Made by a program: the position numbers and the translations under genes. Below the pieces are notes generated by a model. The model had not been told where the DNA came from. It did no database searches and saw only the letters and a program-made list of their open reading frames with translations. From Marinibaculum sp040216765 (GTDB taxonomy: Bacteria; Pseudomonadota; Alphaproteobacteria; Ferrovibrionales; Ferrovibrionaceae): DNA of 64,000 bases. Where the stretch lies: positions 124,001-188,000 of the forward strand of contig JAVJON010000007.1 in NCBI GenBank assembly GCA_040216765.1. Direction: 5' to 3'. Of this stretch, positions 33,499 to 42,678 are shown one piece after another. Position 1 is the first letter of the stretch. The number at the start of each line of letters is the position of its first letter.

Positions 33499-34560
33499 AT
33501 GGCGATGGACAGCCTGCTCTCCGGCGACCGCTTCCGCAGCCCCGTGCTGGCCGGGCTGATCGCCCTGATCGTCCTGGCACTGGCGGTGCTGCCCTTTGCC
33601 GACGACGGTCCGCGGGCGCTGGCGATGGGCGCGCGGATCTGCATCTTCGTGGTGCTGGTGGCCAGCTACGACGTGCTGCTGGGCTATACCGGCATCGTGT
33701 CCTTCGCCCATACCATGTTCTTCGGCTTCGGGGCCTATGGCGCGGCCATCGCGCTGGACAGGATGGGCGGCAGCTGGGACGCCATCGGCCTGGGCACATT
33801 GGCCGGCCTCGGCGTCAGCATCCTCGTCGCGATCGTCATCGGCCTGCTGTCGCTGCGGGTCAGGGCGATCTTCTTCGCGATGATCACCCTGGCGGCGGCC
33901 AGCTTCGTCCTGATCCTGGCCTCGCAGCTGCACGAATTCACCGGCGGCGAGGACGGCATCACCTATTCCGTGCCGCGCCTGCTGAAGCCCGCCTTCAAGC
34001 TGTTCGACGGCGAAATCCTGGGGGTGAAGCCGAGCGGCAAGATCATCGCCTACTACCTGACCTTCCTGTGCAGCGCGGTGCTGTTCCTGGTGATGCTGCG
34101 CGTGGTGAATTCGCCGTTCGGGCGGGTGCTGCTGGCAATCCGGGAGAACGAGTTCCGCGCCGAGGCGCTGGGCTACCGGGTCGTGGCCTATCGCACCGCC
34201 GCCTTCGTCTTCGCCGCCTGCATGGCCAGCCTGGCCGGCGTGCTGATGGCGGTCTGGCTGCGCTATACCGGACCCGACACCAGCATGTCCTTCGCCATCA
34301 TGATCGACGTCCTGCTGATGCTGGTGATCGGCGGCATGGCGTCGATGTATGGCGCCATCATCGGCGTGACGATCATGAACCTGGCGCAGTTCTACCTGCA
34401 GGACCTGATGGGGGCGGGGGTGGAGGCCACGGTGTCGCTGCCGCTGATCCCGGAGCTGATCGCGCCGGAACGCTGGCTGCTCTGGCTCGGCATCCTGTTC
34501 ATCCTCTGCGTCTACCACTTTCCCGCCGGCGTGGTCGGCCGCCTGCGCGGCTTCCGATAG
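33499..34560 (+). CDS. Branched-chain-type ABC transporter permease, LivM type
   Basis: 353 residues, predicted eight to ten membrane helices. Typical LivM blocks are YDVLLGYTGIVSFAHTMFFG (helix with GYTG), LASQLHEFTGGEDGI, GRVLLAIRENEFRAEALGY (coupling helix) and VIGGMASMYGAIIG. It completes the importer; the core-MetE-like gene starts 15 bases after its stop, arguing that transport and methyltransferase functions are linked. Confidence 0.93.
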   Translation: MAMDSLLSGDRFRSPVLAGLIALIVLALAVLPFADDGPRALAMGARICIFVVLVASYDVLLGYTGIVSFAHTMFFGFGAYGAAIALDRMGGSWDAIGLGTLAGLGVSILVAIVIGLLSLRVRAIFFAMITLAAASFVLILASQLHEFTGGEDGITYSVPRLLKPAFKLFDGEILGVKPSGKIIAYYLTFLCSAVLFLVMLRVVNSPFGRVLLAIRENEFRAEALGYRVVAYRTAAFVFAACMASLAGVLMAVWLRYTGPDTSMSFAIMIDVLLMLVIGGMASMYGAIIGVTIMNLAQFYLQDLMGAGVEATVSLPLIPELIAPERWLLWLGILFILCVYHFPAGVVGRLRGFR

Positions 34561-34575
34561 AAGGACCTGGCCTTC

Positions 34576-35676
34576 ATGCTCACTCCGCCGTTCCGGGCCG
34601 AGCAGGTCGGCAGCCTGCTGCGGCCGCGCGCCCTGAAGGACGCCCATGCGCGCCTGCGCCGGGGCGAGATCGACGCCGCTGCCTACGATGCGGTGCTGGC
34701 GGCCGAGATCGCGGGCGCGGTGCGCATGCAGGAGGCGGCCGGCCTGCAGTCGATCTCCGACGGCGAGTTCGGCCGCTCCTCCTGGTTCGGCTTCTTCTTC
34801 GAGCGGATGAGCGGCTTCGAACTGGAAACCTCCGCGTTCCGCTTCAAGGACGGCAGCGGCGGCAGCTTCGAATGGCCGACCTGCCATGCCTGCGAACGGA
34901 TACGCCGCCACGCGCCGATCTGCACCGACGAGTATCGAAGGCTGCGGGGCCTGACCGCGCGCATGCCGAAGATCACCATGCCGTCGCCCAGTGCCTTCCA
35001 CTTCTTCCGCCTGGACGCGCCCGCCGACCCGGCCGCCTATCCCGACGTGGAGCAGTACTGGGACGACCTGGTCGCGGTCTACCGGGCGGAGATTGCCGAC
35101 CTGATCGCGGCCGGCTGCCGCTACATCCAGTTCGACGAGGTGCCGCTTGCGATGCTCTGCGACAGCTCGATCCAGGACCAGGTGCGGGCGCTGGGCGGGG
35201 ACCCGCAGGCCCTGATCGCGCGCTATGTCGACGTGCTGGGACGCATCCTTGCCGGACATGAGGGGCAGGCGACCTTCGGCATGCATCTCTGCCGCGGCAA
35301 TTTCCGCAGCCGCTGGATGGCCGAGGGCGGCTACGAGCCGGTTGCGGAACAGCTGTTCAACGGCGTGCCGGTGGACCTGTTCTTCCTGGAATATGACAGC
35401 CCGCGCGCCGGCGGGTTCGAGCCGCTGCGCCACCTGCCGGCGGGCAAGCATGCCGTTTTGGGCCTGGTCTCGACCAAGACGCCGGAGATGGAGCCGGCGG
35501 CGGAGCTGAAGCGGCGCATCGACGCGGCGGCCAGGCTGGTGCCGCTGGACCGCCTGGCGCTGAGCCCGCAATGCGGCTTCGCCTCGGTCGCCGGCGGCAA
35601 TTCGGTGGGGCCCGACGAGGAGGCAGCGAAGCTGCGGCTGGTGGTCGAGGTCGCCGCCGACGTCTGGGGGGCGTGA
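34576..35676 (+). CDS. Core-MetE-like cobalamin-independent methionine synthase family protein
   Basis: 366 residues, corresponding to the catalytic C-terminal half of MetE without the N-terminal folate-binding half. The zinc ligands of MetE are all recognisable: His and Cys in GMHLCRGN, Glu in FLEYDS and Cys in LSPQCGF. The N-terminal RAEQVGSLLRP and ISDGEFGRSSWF are typical of the family (COG0620). Such proteins transfer a methyl group to a thiol, usually homocysteine, and often use an unconventional methyl donor. As the terminal gene of the importer operon it may act on a methylated compound brought in by the transporter, or make methionine with a partner encoded elsewhere. Cytoplasmic. 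Confidence 0.85.
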   Translation: MLTPPFRAEQVGSLLRPRALKDAHARLRRGEIDAAAYDAVLAAEIAGAVRMQEAAGLQSISDGEFGRSSWFGFFFERMSGFELETSAFRFKDGSGGSFEWPTCHACERIRRHAPICTDEYRRLRGLTARMPKITMPSPSAFHFFRLDAPADPAAYPDVEQYWDDLVAVYRAEIADLIAAGCRYIQFDEVPLAMLCDSSIQDQVRALGGDPQALIARYVDVLGRILAGHEGQATFGMHLCRGNFRSRWMAEGGYEPVAEQLFNGVPVDLFFLEYDSPRAGGFEPLRHLPAGKHAVLGLVSTKTPEMEPAAELKRRIDAAARLVPLDRLALSPQCGFASVAGGNSVGPDEEAAKLRLVVEVAADVWGA

Positions 35677-35799
35677 CGGGGCAAGACGGGCCGCGGCCGG
35701 ATGGGCCGCGGATGCTCCGTCCCGCGGCCCTGGCATGAATTCTGCTGTTTCTGTGCCGTTCTACGACCCTGTGTCGTATTTCGCGCCATGGAGGCAGGA

Positions 35800-36198
35800 A
35801 TGAGCAAATCCAGGAACATCTTCGGCAAGGCGGCCCCGGCGGCGATCTGTCTGGCCGCGATCTGCCTGGCCGGTACGCCGGCGCTGGCGGATGCCTACGC
35901 CGCGCTGTCTTTCGACCCCGAAGCCGGGGCGATCGGCATGAGTTCGCACAAGACGAAGGCCGAAGCGGAAGCGGGGGCGACGAAAGAGTGCAGGAAGGAG
36001 GGCGGCGGACCGAAATGCGACGCGCATGTCTGGGTCCATGACGGCTGCGTCTCGCTGATCCTGGCGTCGAAGACCGCCTATGGCATCGGTCTTGCGAAGT
36101 CGGAAGACGATGCGAAGGTCCATGCCAAAGACAAGTGCATCAAGACCGGCGGCACCGAGGCCAGCTGCAAGGACCATTTCACCGCCTGTGCCGACTGA
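35800..36198 (+). CDS. Exported DUF4189 family protein
   Basis: 132 residues: signal peptide (hydrophobic core about 9-29, cleavage after ALA), then one DUF4189 domain with AYAALSFDPEAGAIGMSS, a helix KAEAEAGATKECRK, VWVHDGCVSLILA and a second helix AKVHAKDKCIKTGG. Six cysteines in the mature part suggest disulfides. The family is periplasmic and of unknown function, occurring alone or in tandem. ATG 35800 has GGAGGCAGG upstream. It stands between the methyltransferase and the convergent ABC-F gene. Confidence 0.88.
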   Translation: MSKSRNIFGKAAPAAICLAAICLAGTPALADAYAALSFDPEAGAIGMSSHKTKAEAEAGATKECRKEGGGPKCDAHVWVHDGCVSLILASKTAYGIGLAKSEDDAKVHAKDKCIKTGGTEASCKDHFTACAD

Positions 36199-36243
36199 CC
36201 CCGGCGGCGTGGAGCCGCGCGCAGGCAGGCCCGGCAGTGGAGC

Positions 36244-38127
36244 CTATCGCGCCGTCTCCAGCGCCTCCTGCGCGTCCAGCCAGGCCGACTCCGCCGCTTC
36301 CAGGGCCTTCTTCAGGTTGCCTTCGCGGTTGACGAGGTCGGCCACCTTGGCCCCGCCGCCCTCGCCGTAGATCGCCGGGTCGGCCAGGCTGGCCTGCACG
36401 GTCTTCAGGTCTCGGGTCAGGCGCTCGACCTCGCGCTCGGCCTTCTGTGCGGCGATCCGCAGCGGGGCGAGCTGTGCGCGCTGCCTGGCGGCTGCGCGGC
36501 GCTCCTCCTTGCGGTTGCCGCCGCCGCCGCCCGCGGCGGCGGCGTCGCGGGCGGCCGGGCCGGGCCGGTCGTCGGACAGGCTGGCGGCATAATCGTCCAG
36601 GTCGCCGTCGAACGGCGCAATGGTGCCGTCGCGGGCGATCCACAGCGCATCGGCGCAATGATCGATGATGTGCCGGTCATGGCTGATCAGCACCAGCGCG
36701 CCGTCATAGCCGGTCAGCGCGCTGACCAGGGCGCCGCGGGCGTCGATGTCCAGATGGTTGGTCGGTTCGTCGAGCACCAGGATATGCGGCGCATGGATGC
36801 AGACCAGGCAGAGCGCCAGGCGCGCGCGTTCGCCGCCGGACAGCTGGCTCACCGCGGTCTCCGCCTGGCTGGCGCCCAGGCCGAAGCGGGCGAGGCGGCT
36901 GCGTGCCACCGCCGGGGCAAGCTCGGGGAGCGACTGGCGGATATGCGCCAGCGGGCTGTCGGCCGGATCCAGGGCATCCAGCTGGTGCTGCGCGAAATAG
37001 CCGACCCGCAGCTTCCGGGCGCGGGTCTCGGTGCCGTCCCGGGGCTTCAGTTCGCCCGCCAGATAGCGGGCGAAGGTGCTCTTGCCGTTGCCGTTGGCGC
37101 CCAGCAGGGCGATCCGGTCGTCCGGGTCGAGGCGGAAGGTCAGGTTCGACAGGATCGCCGGGCCGTCGCCATAGCCGAGCACCAGCTTCTCCGCCGTCAG
37201 CACAGGCGGCGGCAGCGGGTCCTTGATCTCCGGCAGGGCGAATTCTGCGGTGTCGGTGTCAATCACCGGCATGGTGGCGGTCAGCTTCTCCAGCCGCTTC
37301 ATCTTCGACTGGGCCTGCCGCGCCTTCGTCGCCTTGGCGCGGAACCGGGTGATGAACGCGGTCAGCTTCTCGCGCTCCGCCTGTTCGCGGCGCACCATCG
37401 CGGCTTCCTGCGCCAGCCGTTCCATGCGGGTCTTCTGGAAGGTCGGGAAGGCGCCGCGATACAGGGTCAGGCGCTTCGCCTCCAGGTGCAGGATATGGTC
37501 GACATGGTCCAGCAGCGCCCGGTCATGGCTGACCAGCAGGATGGTATGGGGGTAGCGCTGCAGGAAGCCGTCGAGCCAGAGGGTGCTCTCAAAGTCGAGA
37601 TGGTTCGAGGGCTCGTCCAGCAGCAGGAGGTCGGGCGCGGAGAACAGCAGCCGCGCCAGGGCGACCCGCATCCGCCAGCCGCCGGAGAACTCGCTCAGCG
37701 GGCGGTGCTGCGCGGCCTCGTCGAAGCCCAGGCCGTGCAGGATGCCGGCGGCGCGGGCCGGCGCGGCATGGGCGCCGATGGCGTCCAGCCGGGCATGCAG
37801 CTCGGCCAGATGCTCCGGCGCCGGGCCGGCCTCCAGTTCGGCCAGCAGCGCGGCGCGCTCGATATCGCCGGACAGGACATGGTCGCGCACGGAATCCGGG
37901 CCTCCCGGCGCTTCCTGCAGCAGCCGGCCCATGCGGGCCCGGGCGGGCATGCGGATGCTGCCGTCGTCGGGCGACAGGTCGCCGGCAATGGCGGCCAGCA
38001 GGGTCGACTTGCCGGCGCCGTTGCGGCCCACCAGGCCGATGCGCTGGCCGGGCGGCAATGCAACGGTCGCATCCTCGATGAGGGTCCGGCCGGCAATGCG
38101 GATGGTGATGCCGTCGATCGTCAGCAT
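36244..38127 (-). CDS. ABC-F family ATPase
   Basis: 627 residues with two ABC domains and no membrane helices. Domain 1: GRNGAGKST, SEFSGGWRMRVALARLL and LLLLDEPSNHLD. Domain 2: GANGNGKST, SQLSGGERARLAL and LVLDEPTNHLDID. Between them is the basic linker (about 235-300) with FRAKATKARQAQSKMKRLEK that inserts into the ribosomal E site in this family. A coiled-coil C-terminus (about 560-627) is present, as in YheS/Uup relatives. Predicted role is translation rescue or ribosome modulation; resistance function is unlikely but not excluded. It converges with the DUF4189 gene and diverges from ndk with a 262-base gap. Confidence 0.9.
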   Translation of the reverse strand: MLTIDGITIRIAGRTLIEDATVALPPGQRIGLVGRNGAGKSTLLAAIAGDLSPDDGSIRMPARARMGRLLQEAPGGPDSVRDHVLSGDIERAALLAELEAGPAPEHLAELHARLDAIGAHAAPARAAGILHGLGFDEAAQHRPLSEFSGGWRMRVALARLLFSAPDLLLLDEPSNHLDFESTLWLDGFLQRYPHTILLVSHDRALLDHVDHILHLEAKRLTLYRGAFPTFQKTRMERLAQEAAMVRREQAEREKLTAFITRFRAKATKARQAQSKMKRLEKLTATMPVIDTDTAEFALPEIKDPLPPPVLTAEKLVLGYGDGPAILSNLTFRLDPDDRIALLGANGNGKSTFARYLAGELKPRDGTETRARKLRVGYFAQHQLDALDPADSPLAHIRQSLPELAPAVARSRLARFGLGASQAETAVSQLSGGERARLALCLVCIHAPHILVLDEPTNHLDIDARGALVSALTGYDGALVLISHDRHIIDHCADALWIARDGTIAPFDGDLDDYAASLSDDRPGPAARDAAAAGGGGGNRKEERRAAARQRAQLAPLRIAAQKAEREVERLTRDLKTVQASLADPAIYGEGGGAKVADLVNREGNLKKALEAAESAWLDAQEALETAR

Positions 38128-38389
38128 GTCATGGGCTTCGATTTCAAGGGGGGCTCTGGCTTCGGATGTGCCTGGCTGGGACTGGCTGCGGAAGCCGGGG
38201 CGGGCCGACAGGTATCTCTATTGCGGCGGTGCGGCAACGCCTTTATACAGCCGCGCGACGGCGGGCCGGGCATTCCCAGGGATCTTTCCCGAACTTTCGC
38301 AGGGGATGGCCGGGCGCCCTGCCGCCGGACGTTCCGTCCGGCGCGGCCCTCCCACATTCTGTGCCAGCGAACCGAGATCGGAGACCATC

Positions 38390-38812
38390 ATGGCGATCCA
38401 GCGGACCTTTTCCATCATCAAGCCGGACGCGACGCGCCGCAACATCACCGGCAAGATCGTCGACCGGCTGGAGAGCGCCGGCCTGCGGGTCGTCGCCCAG
38501 AAGCGCCTGCAGCTGAGCCGCGCCCAGGCCGAGGCGTTCTACGGCGTGCACCGCGAGCGGCCGTTCTTCAACGACCTCTGCACCTTCATGACCTCCGGCC
38601 CGGTGGTGGTGCAGGTCCTGGAGGGCGAGGATGCCGTCCAGAAGAACCGCGACGTGATGGGCGCCACCAATCCGGCCAATGCCGCCGAGGGCACGATCCG
38701 CAAGGATTTCGCCGAGAGCATCGAGGCGAACTCGGTGCACGGCTCCGACGCGCCGGAGACCGCCGCGGAAGAGATCGCCTTCTTCTTCTCCGGCACCGAG
38801 ATCGTCGGCTGA
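38390..38812 (+). CDS. ndk: Nucleoside diphosphate kinase
   Basis: 140 residues, full family length. It equilibrates nucleoside di- and triphosphates through a phosphohistidine. Start MAIQRTFSIIKPDATRRN, GPVVVQVLEG, MGATNPANAAEGTIRKDF and the active-site histidine in ANSVHGSDAPETA are all present. ATG 38390 follows ATCGGAGACC. It is a single gene followed by REP-like hairpins. Confidence 0.97.
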   Translation: MAIQRTFSIIKPDATRRNITGKIVDRLESAGLRVVAQKRLQLSRAQAEAFYGVHRERPFFNDLCTFMTSGPVVVQVLEGEDAVQKNRDVMGATNPANAAEGTIRKDFAESIEANSVHGSDAPETAAEEIAFFFSGTEIVG

Positions 38813-38835
38813 AGCTCGCGCGACCGACGCAATGT

Positions 38836-38980
38836 CGTCATCCCGGCCTTGAGCCGGGATCCATGGCGGGAGGCTGCCGCCGCGCTGCATCGGCGCCTGC
38901 GCCATGGGCCCCGGGTCAGGCCCGGGGCGACGCAAGCTGTTCTGTCTGGCGGCAGCCGTCATTCCGGCCTTGAGCCGGAT
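38836..38980. repeat. Cluster of three REP-like hairpins after ndk
   Basis: Three related stem-loops lie in the 200-base gap between the convergent ndk and livM genes: TCCCGGC-CTTGA-GCCGGGA (38841-38859) flanked by CGTCA and TCCAT; CCCCGGG-TCAGG-CCCGGGG (38909-38927); and TCCGGC-CTTGA-GCCGGA (38963-38979) preceded by CGTCAT. The first and third share the CTTGA loop and flanks with the element at 32355. They may stop transcription from both sides or bind a REP-associated transposase; no transposase gene is here. Confidence 0.65.
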
Positions 38981-39012
38981 GGCGACGGTGCCTGGGGGCG
39001 GGGTCGCCTCCG

Positions 39013-39963
39013 CTACTTCGCGGGCGGCGCGACCTCCGTCGGCGGGCGCTCGGGCAGGATGCCCCTGGGCCGCAGGATCAGCACGGCCTGCAGGAACAGG
39101 CCGATCAGCAGGGTTCGCAGGGCCGCGGCCTGGGTGACCATGTTCTCGGGCAGCTGCTGCACCGCGGTTTCCGTCAGGGTCCAGATCAGCCAGACCACGG
39201 CCGCGCCGATCAGCGCGCCGCGATTGTTGCCGCTGCCGCCGACGATCAGCATCACCCAGACCAGGAAGGTGGCGAACAGCGGGTCGAACGCCTCCGGGCT
39301 AATGAAGCCGACGAAATGGGCATAGGCCGCGCCGCCCAGGCCCATGATCGAGGCGCCGAAGACGAAGGCCTGCAGGCGGAAGAGGGTGGCGTTCTTGCCC
39401 ATCGCGCGGGCCGCGGGCTCGCGCTCGCGGATGGCGCGCAGGACCCGGCCCCAGGGTGCGCGATAGGCCCGTTCGCTGGCCAGGTACACGACGACGACCA
39501 GCAGCAGCACGATCAGCAGGTACAGCGCCTCGCCATAGCCCGGCCAGAGGTCGGTCAATGGCCGCGGGATGCTGGGCAGGCCGCGGACGCCGTTGGTCAC
39601 CTCCGTCGCGTTCTTGAGCACCAGGCGGACGATCTCGGCGATGCCGATGCTGGCGATCGCCAGATAGTCGGCGCGCAGGTTCACGGTGATCAGGCCGATC
39701 CCGAGGGCCAGCAGGCCCGATGTCACCATCGCCGCCGCCATGCCGATGGGGAAGGGCAGGTCGAGCCCGCCGGCGTGAAGGTCCGTCGGCGCGGTGGTGA
39801 CGATCGCGGTGGTATAGGCGCCGACCGCGAAGAACGCGGCGATGCCGAGGTTCAGCATGCCGGTATAGCCCCACTGGCTGTTCAGCCCCAGTGCCAGCAG
39901 GCCGTAGATCCCGACGAAGGTCAGGAAGAAGATCAGGTAGGAGATCAGTCCCGCCAGTTCCAT
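39013..39963 (-). CDS. livM: Branched-chain amino acid ABC transporter permease
   Basis: 316 residues, predicted eight to nine membrane helices. LivM blocks: NSQWGYTGMLNLGIAAFFAVG, split here as NSQWGYTGMLNLG; LRADYLAIASIGIAEIVRL; WGRVLRAIREREPAARAMGK (coupling helix); VWVMLIVGGSGNNRGALIG. It is the last gene of a LivGFHM operon transcribed toward ndk. No binding-protein gene accompanies the operon in this window, so it must be encoded elsewhere or shared with the importer at 29.5 kb. Confidence 0.94.
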   Translation of the reverse strand: MELAGLISYLIFFLTFVGIYGLLALGLNSQWGYTGMLNLGIAAFFAVGAYTTAIVTTAPTDLHAGGLDLPFPIGMAAAMVTSGLLALGIGLITVNLRADYLAIASIGIAEIVRLVLKNATEVTNGVRGLPSIPRPLTDLWPGYGEALYLLIVLLLVVVVYLASERAYRAPWGRVLRAIREREPAARAMGKNATLFRLQAFVFGASIMGLGGAAYAHFVGFISPEAFDPLFATFLVWVMLIVGGSGNNRGALIGAAVVWLIWTLTETAVQQLPENMVTQAAALRTLLIGLFLQAVLILRPRGILPERPPTEVAPPAK

Positions 39964-39973
39964 CGGGCCCCTC

Positions 39974-40885
39974 CTAGGTGCTGCGGCCGGAGAACAGGCC
40001 GGTCGGCCGCAGGATCAGCATCAGCACCATGATCGCAAAGGCCACTGCCGGCTTGTAGGCGGGGTTCACCAGCGGCTCGTAGTCGGGCGGGATCTGCAGG
40101 GTGGACAGTTCCTGCGCGATGCCGATCACCAGCCCGCCGGCAATGGCGCCGTAGGGCCGCCCGATGCCGCCGAGGATCGTCGCCGCGAAGATCGGCAGCA
40201 GGATGAACCATCCCATGTCGGGATGCAGCCGCGTGTCCAGGCCCAGGAACACGCCGGCGGCACCCGCCAGCCCGGCGCCGATCACCCAGGTCCAGACGAT
40301 CACCCGCTTGGTGTCGATGCCGGTGAGCCGCGCGAGGTCCGGATTGTCGGCCATGGCGCGCATCGCCTTGCCCATCCGGGTATAGCGCAGGAAGACATGG
40401 ACGGCGCTGACCAGGACCGCGGCGCCGATCAGGATCCGCACCTGGTCGGGCTTGATGCGCAGGCCGGGGCTGCCGACGATGTCCTCGCCGAAGCGCACGG
40501 CCATCTGGATGCCCGGCTCGTAGACCTGGTTGTCCGGCCCCCAGACGATCTGCACCAGGGAGCGGATGATCAGTGCGGCGCCGAAGGAGGAGATCAGCAG
40601 GATCAGCCCCTTGCTGCGCCGCAGGCGGCTGTAGAACGCCCAGTCGATGGCCAGCGCCACCGCCATCGCCCCCAGCATGCCGGCCGGAAAGGCCAGCCAG
40701 AGCGGCAGCGCCAGCAGGGTGTAGACGGTGAAGGCGATATAGGCGCCCGAGGTCATCAGGTCGCCATGGGAGAAGTTGGCGAAGCCCAGGATGCCGAAGG
40801 TCAGCGACACCCCGATGGCGCCGAGCGCAATGATGCTGCCCAGCACGATGCCGTAGAGGGTGAGCTGCAGGATGTCTACCAGCAT
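39974..40885 (-). CDS. livH: Branched-chain amino acid ABC transporter permease
   Basis: 303 residues with about eight helices. Typical LivH features: GVSLTFGILGFANFSHGDLMT, RSLVQIVWGPDNQVY, RYTRMGKAMRAMADNPDLARLTGI (coupling helix) and ILGGIGRPYGAIAGG. It begins 31 bases after livF and ends 11 bases before livM, forming the pore with LivM. Confidence 0.94.
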   Translation of the reverse strand: MLVDILQLTLYGIVLGSIIALGAIGVSLTFGILGFANFSHGDLMTSGAYIAFTVYTLLALPLWLAFPAGMLGAMAVALAIDWAFYSRLRRSKGLILLISSFGAALIIRSLVQIVWGPDNQVYEPGIQMAVRFGEDIVGSPGLRIKPDQVRILIGAAVLVSAVHVFLRYTRMGKAMRAMADNPDLARLTGIDTKRVIVWTWVIGAGLAGAAGVFLGLDTRLHPDMGWFILLPIFAATILGGIGRPYGAIAGGLVIGIAQELSTLQIPPDYEPLVNPAYKPAVAFAIMVLMLILRPTGLFSGRST

Positions 40886-40915
40886 CCGGACCTGCCGCCG
40901 TTCCGCGCCGCTGCC

Positions 40916-41620
40916 TCAGCCACCGAGAAACATCTCCGCCACCTCGCTGTTCTGCAGCAGGGCTTGGCCGCGATCCTCGTAGCGGTTGCGGCCCATCGCC
41001 AGCACATAGCCGCGGTCCGCGAGGGCCAGCGCCTGCTTGGCATTCTGTTCCACCATCAGGATGCCGACCCCGCTGGCATGGACGGTGCGGACGATATCGA
41101 AGATCTGGTCCATGAACTTCGGGCTCAGTCCGGCCGTCGGCTCGTCCAGCAGCAGCAGGCCCGGCTCGAGCATCAGCGCGCGGCCCATCGCGACCATCTG
41201 TCGCTGGCCGCCGGACAGGGTGCCGGCGGGCTGCCTGCGCTTGGCCTGCAGCGGCGGGAACAGGTCGTAGACATGCGCCTTCTGCGCCGCGATCCCGTCG
41301 CGGCGCAGGAAGGCGCCCATGTCCAGGTTCTCGTCCACCGACAGGCTGGGAAAGATGTTGTCGGTCTGCGGCACATAGGAAATGCCCCGGCGCACCACCC
41401 GGTCGGGGCTGAGGCCGGTGACATCCTCGCCGCGGAAGCGGATCTGCCCCTGGCGGATGGTGACCAGGCCGAACACCGCCTTCATCGCGGTCGACTTTCC
41501 GGCGCCGTTGGGGCCGACGATGGCCACCACCTCGCCCTCTTCGACCCGCAGGGAGACATCATGCAGGATGTCCGCCTCGCCATAGCCGCCGGTGACCGCG
41601 TCGACCTCCAGCAGCGCCAT
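40916..41620 (-). CDS. livF: Branched-chain amino acid ABC transporter ATP-binding protein
   Basis: 234 residues. Walker A GPNGAGKST, SYVPQTDNIFPSLSV, ABC signature LSGGQRQMVAMGRALM, Walker B LLLLDEPTAGLSP and ILMVEQNAKQ identify the LivF-type ATPase. The start is one base beyond the livG stop, so translation is coupled. It closes with a short AEMFLGG tail typical of the subunit. Confidence 0.95.
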   Translation of the reverse strand: MALLEVDAVTGGYGEADILHDVSLRVEEGEVVAIVGPNGAGKSTAMKAVFGLVTIRQGQIRFRGEDVTGLSPDRVVRRGISYVPQTDNIFPSLSVDENLDMGAFLRRDGIAAQKAHVYDLFPPLQAKRRQPAGTLSGGQRQMVAMGRALMLEPGLLLLDEPTAGLSPKFMDQIFDIVRTVHASGVGILMVEQNAKQALALADRGYVLAMGRNRYEDRGQALLQNSEVAEMFLGG

Positions 41621-41621
41621 G

Positions 41622-42434
41622 TCAGGCTGCCCCGCCGGCGCGCGCCGGGGCGGTGGCCGGTTCGACGCTGCCGCCCAGATAGGCTTCCAGGACGCGGGGG
41701 TCGCGGCGGATATCGGCCATCCTTCCGTGGGTGAGGACGGTGCCTTCGGCCAGCACGTAGACCGGATCGCAGAGCTGCGCGATCAGGTCCATGTCATGCT
41801 CGATGATGCAGAAGGTGTAGCCGCGCTCGCGGTTGAGGCGCTGGACCATGCCGGCCAGCTCGCCCATCAGGGTCGGATTGACCCCGGCGCCGGGCTCGTC
41901 CAGCAGGACCAGGCGGGCATCCGTCATCATCGTCCGGCCCAGTTCCAGCAGCTTCTTCTGGCCCCCCGACAGCTTGCCTGCGCGTTCGTCGCGCAGGTGG
42001 CGCAACTGCAGGAAGTCGAGGACGGATTCGGCCCTGACCCGGATCTCCCGCTCCTCGCGGCGCACGCGGCCCCAGGCCAACCAGGCGGCAAACAGGCTCT
42101 CGCCCGACTGCTGGGGCGGCACCAGCATCAGGTTCTCGATCACCGTCATTTCGGCGAACTCGTGGGGAATCTGGAAGGTGCGGACGATGCCCATGTGGAA
42201 CAGTTCATGCGGCTGCCGGCCGGCGATGTCCCGGCCGTCGAGCAGGATCTGGCCTGAAGTGGGACGCAGCGCCCCGGCGATCATGTTGAAAAGGGTGGTC
42301 TTTCCCGCCCCGTTCGGTCCGATCAGGCCGGTGATGGTGCCGCTGCCGATCTCCAGGCTGCAGTCATGCACGGCCCGGAGACCGCCGAAGGACTTTGCGA
42401 GATTCTTTATGGCAATCAAGCTGGGCGGTTCCAC
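41622..42434 (-). CDS. livG: Branched-chain amino acid ABC transporter ATP-binding protein
   Basis: About 270 residues. Walker A GPNGAGKTT, LivG-type RTFQIPHEFAEMTVIENLM, ABC signature LSGGQKKLLELGR, Walker B LVLLDEPGAGVNP and IIEHDMDLI. The start is uncertain: there is no ATG before LIAIKNLAKSFGG, and GTG 42434 or TTG 42419 are the candidates; neither has a strong ribosome site. First gene of the operon; the 244 bases upstream to mucR are extremely GC-rich. Confidence 0.9.
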   Translation of the reverse strand: MEPPSLIAIKNLAKSFGGLRAVHDCSLEIGSGTITGLIGPNGAGKTTLFNMIAGALRPTSGQILLDGRDIAGRQPHELFHMGIVRTFQIPHEFAEMTVIENLMLVPPQQSGESLFAAWLAWGRVRREEREIRVRAESVLDFLQLRHLRDERAGKLSGGQKKLLELGRTMMTDARLVLLDEPGAGVNPTLMGELAGMVQRLNRERGYTFCIIEHDMDLIAQLCDPVYVLAEGTVLTHGRMADIRRDPRVLEAYLGGSVEPATAPARAGGAA

Positions 42435-42603
42435 AACGGCGCGCTGCTGCCGTCCGACCGTTCGGGAATCCGCTGGCGGATTCCGGCCCGGCCCGGCAGG
42501 TGGGCAATTCTGGCGGGGAATGCGGCAAAACGCCAGATCGCCGCCGCCCGGCCCGCCGGCCCCGGGGCAGATGGGGCGAGGGCACATGGGGCAGGGGCCG
42601 CAC

Positions 42604-42637
42604 GGCGGCCGGCCCGGCCAGGGCCCGGCCGGCCGCC
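42604..42637. terminator. Strong GC hairpin downstream of mucR
   Basis: An 11-bp stem, GGCGGCCGGCC (42604-42614) with GGCCGGCCGCC (42627-42637), loop of 12 bases; a second hairpin based on GCCAGGC/GCCTGGC (42635-42667) overlaps its edge. Together they lie between the mucR stop and livG and probably end the mucR transcript, though no T-tract follows on the minus strand. Confidence 0.5.
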
Positions 42638-42678
42638 AGGCAGCCAGCCGGGCTGCTATCGCCTGGCGGCGGGTCGGT

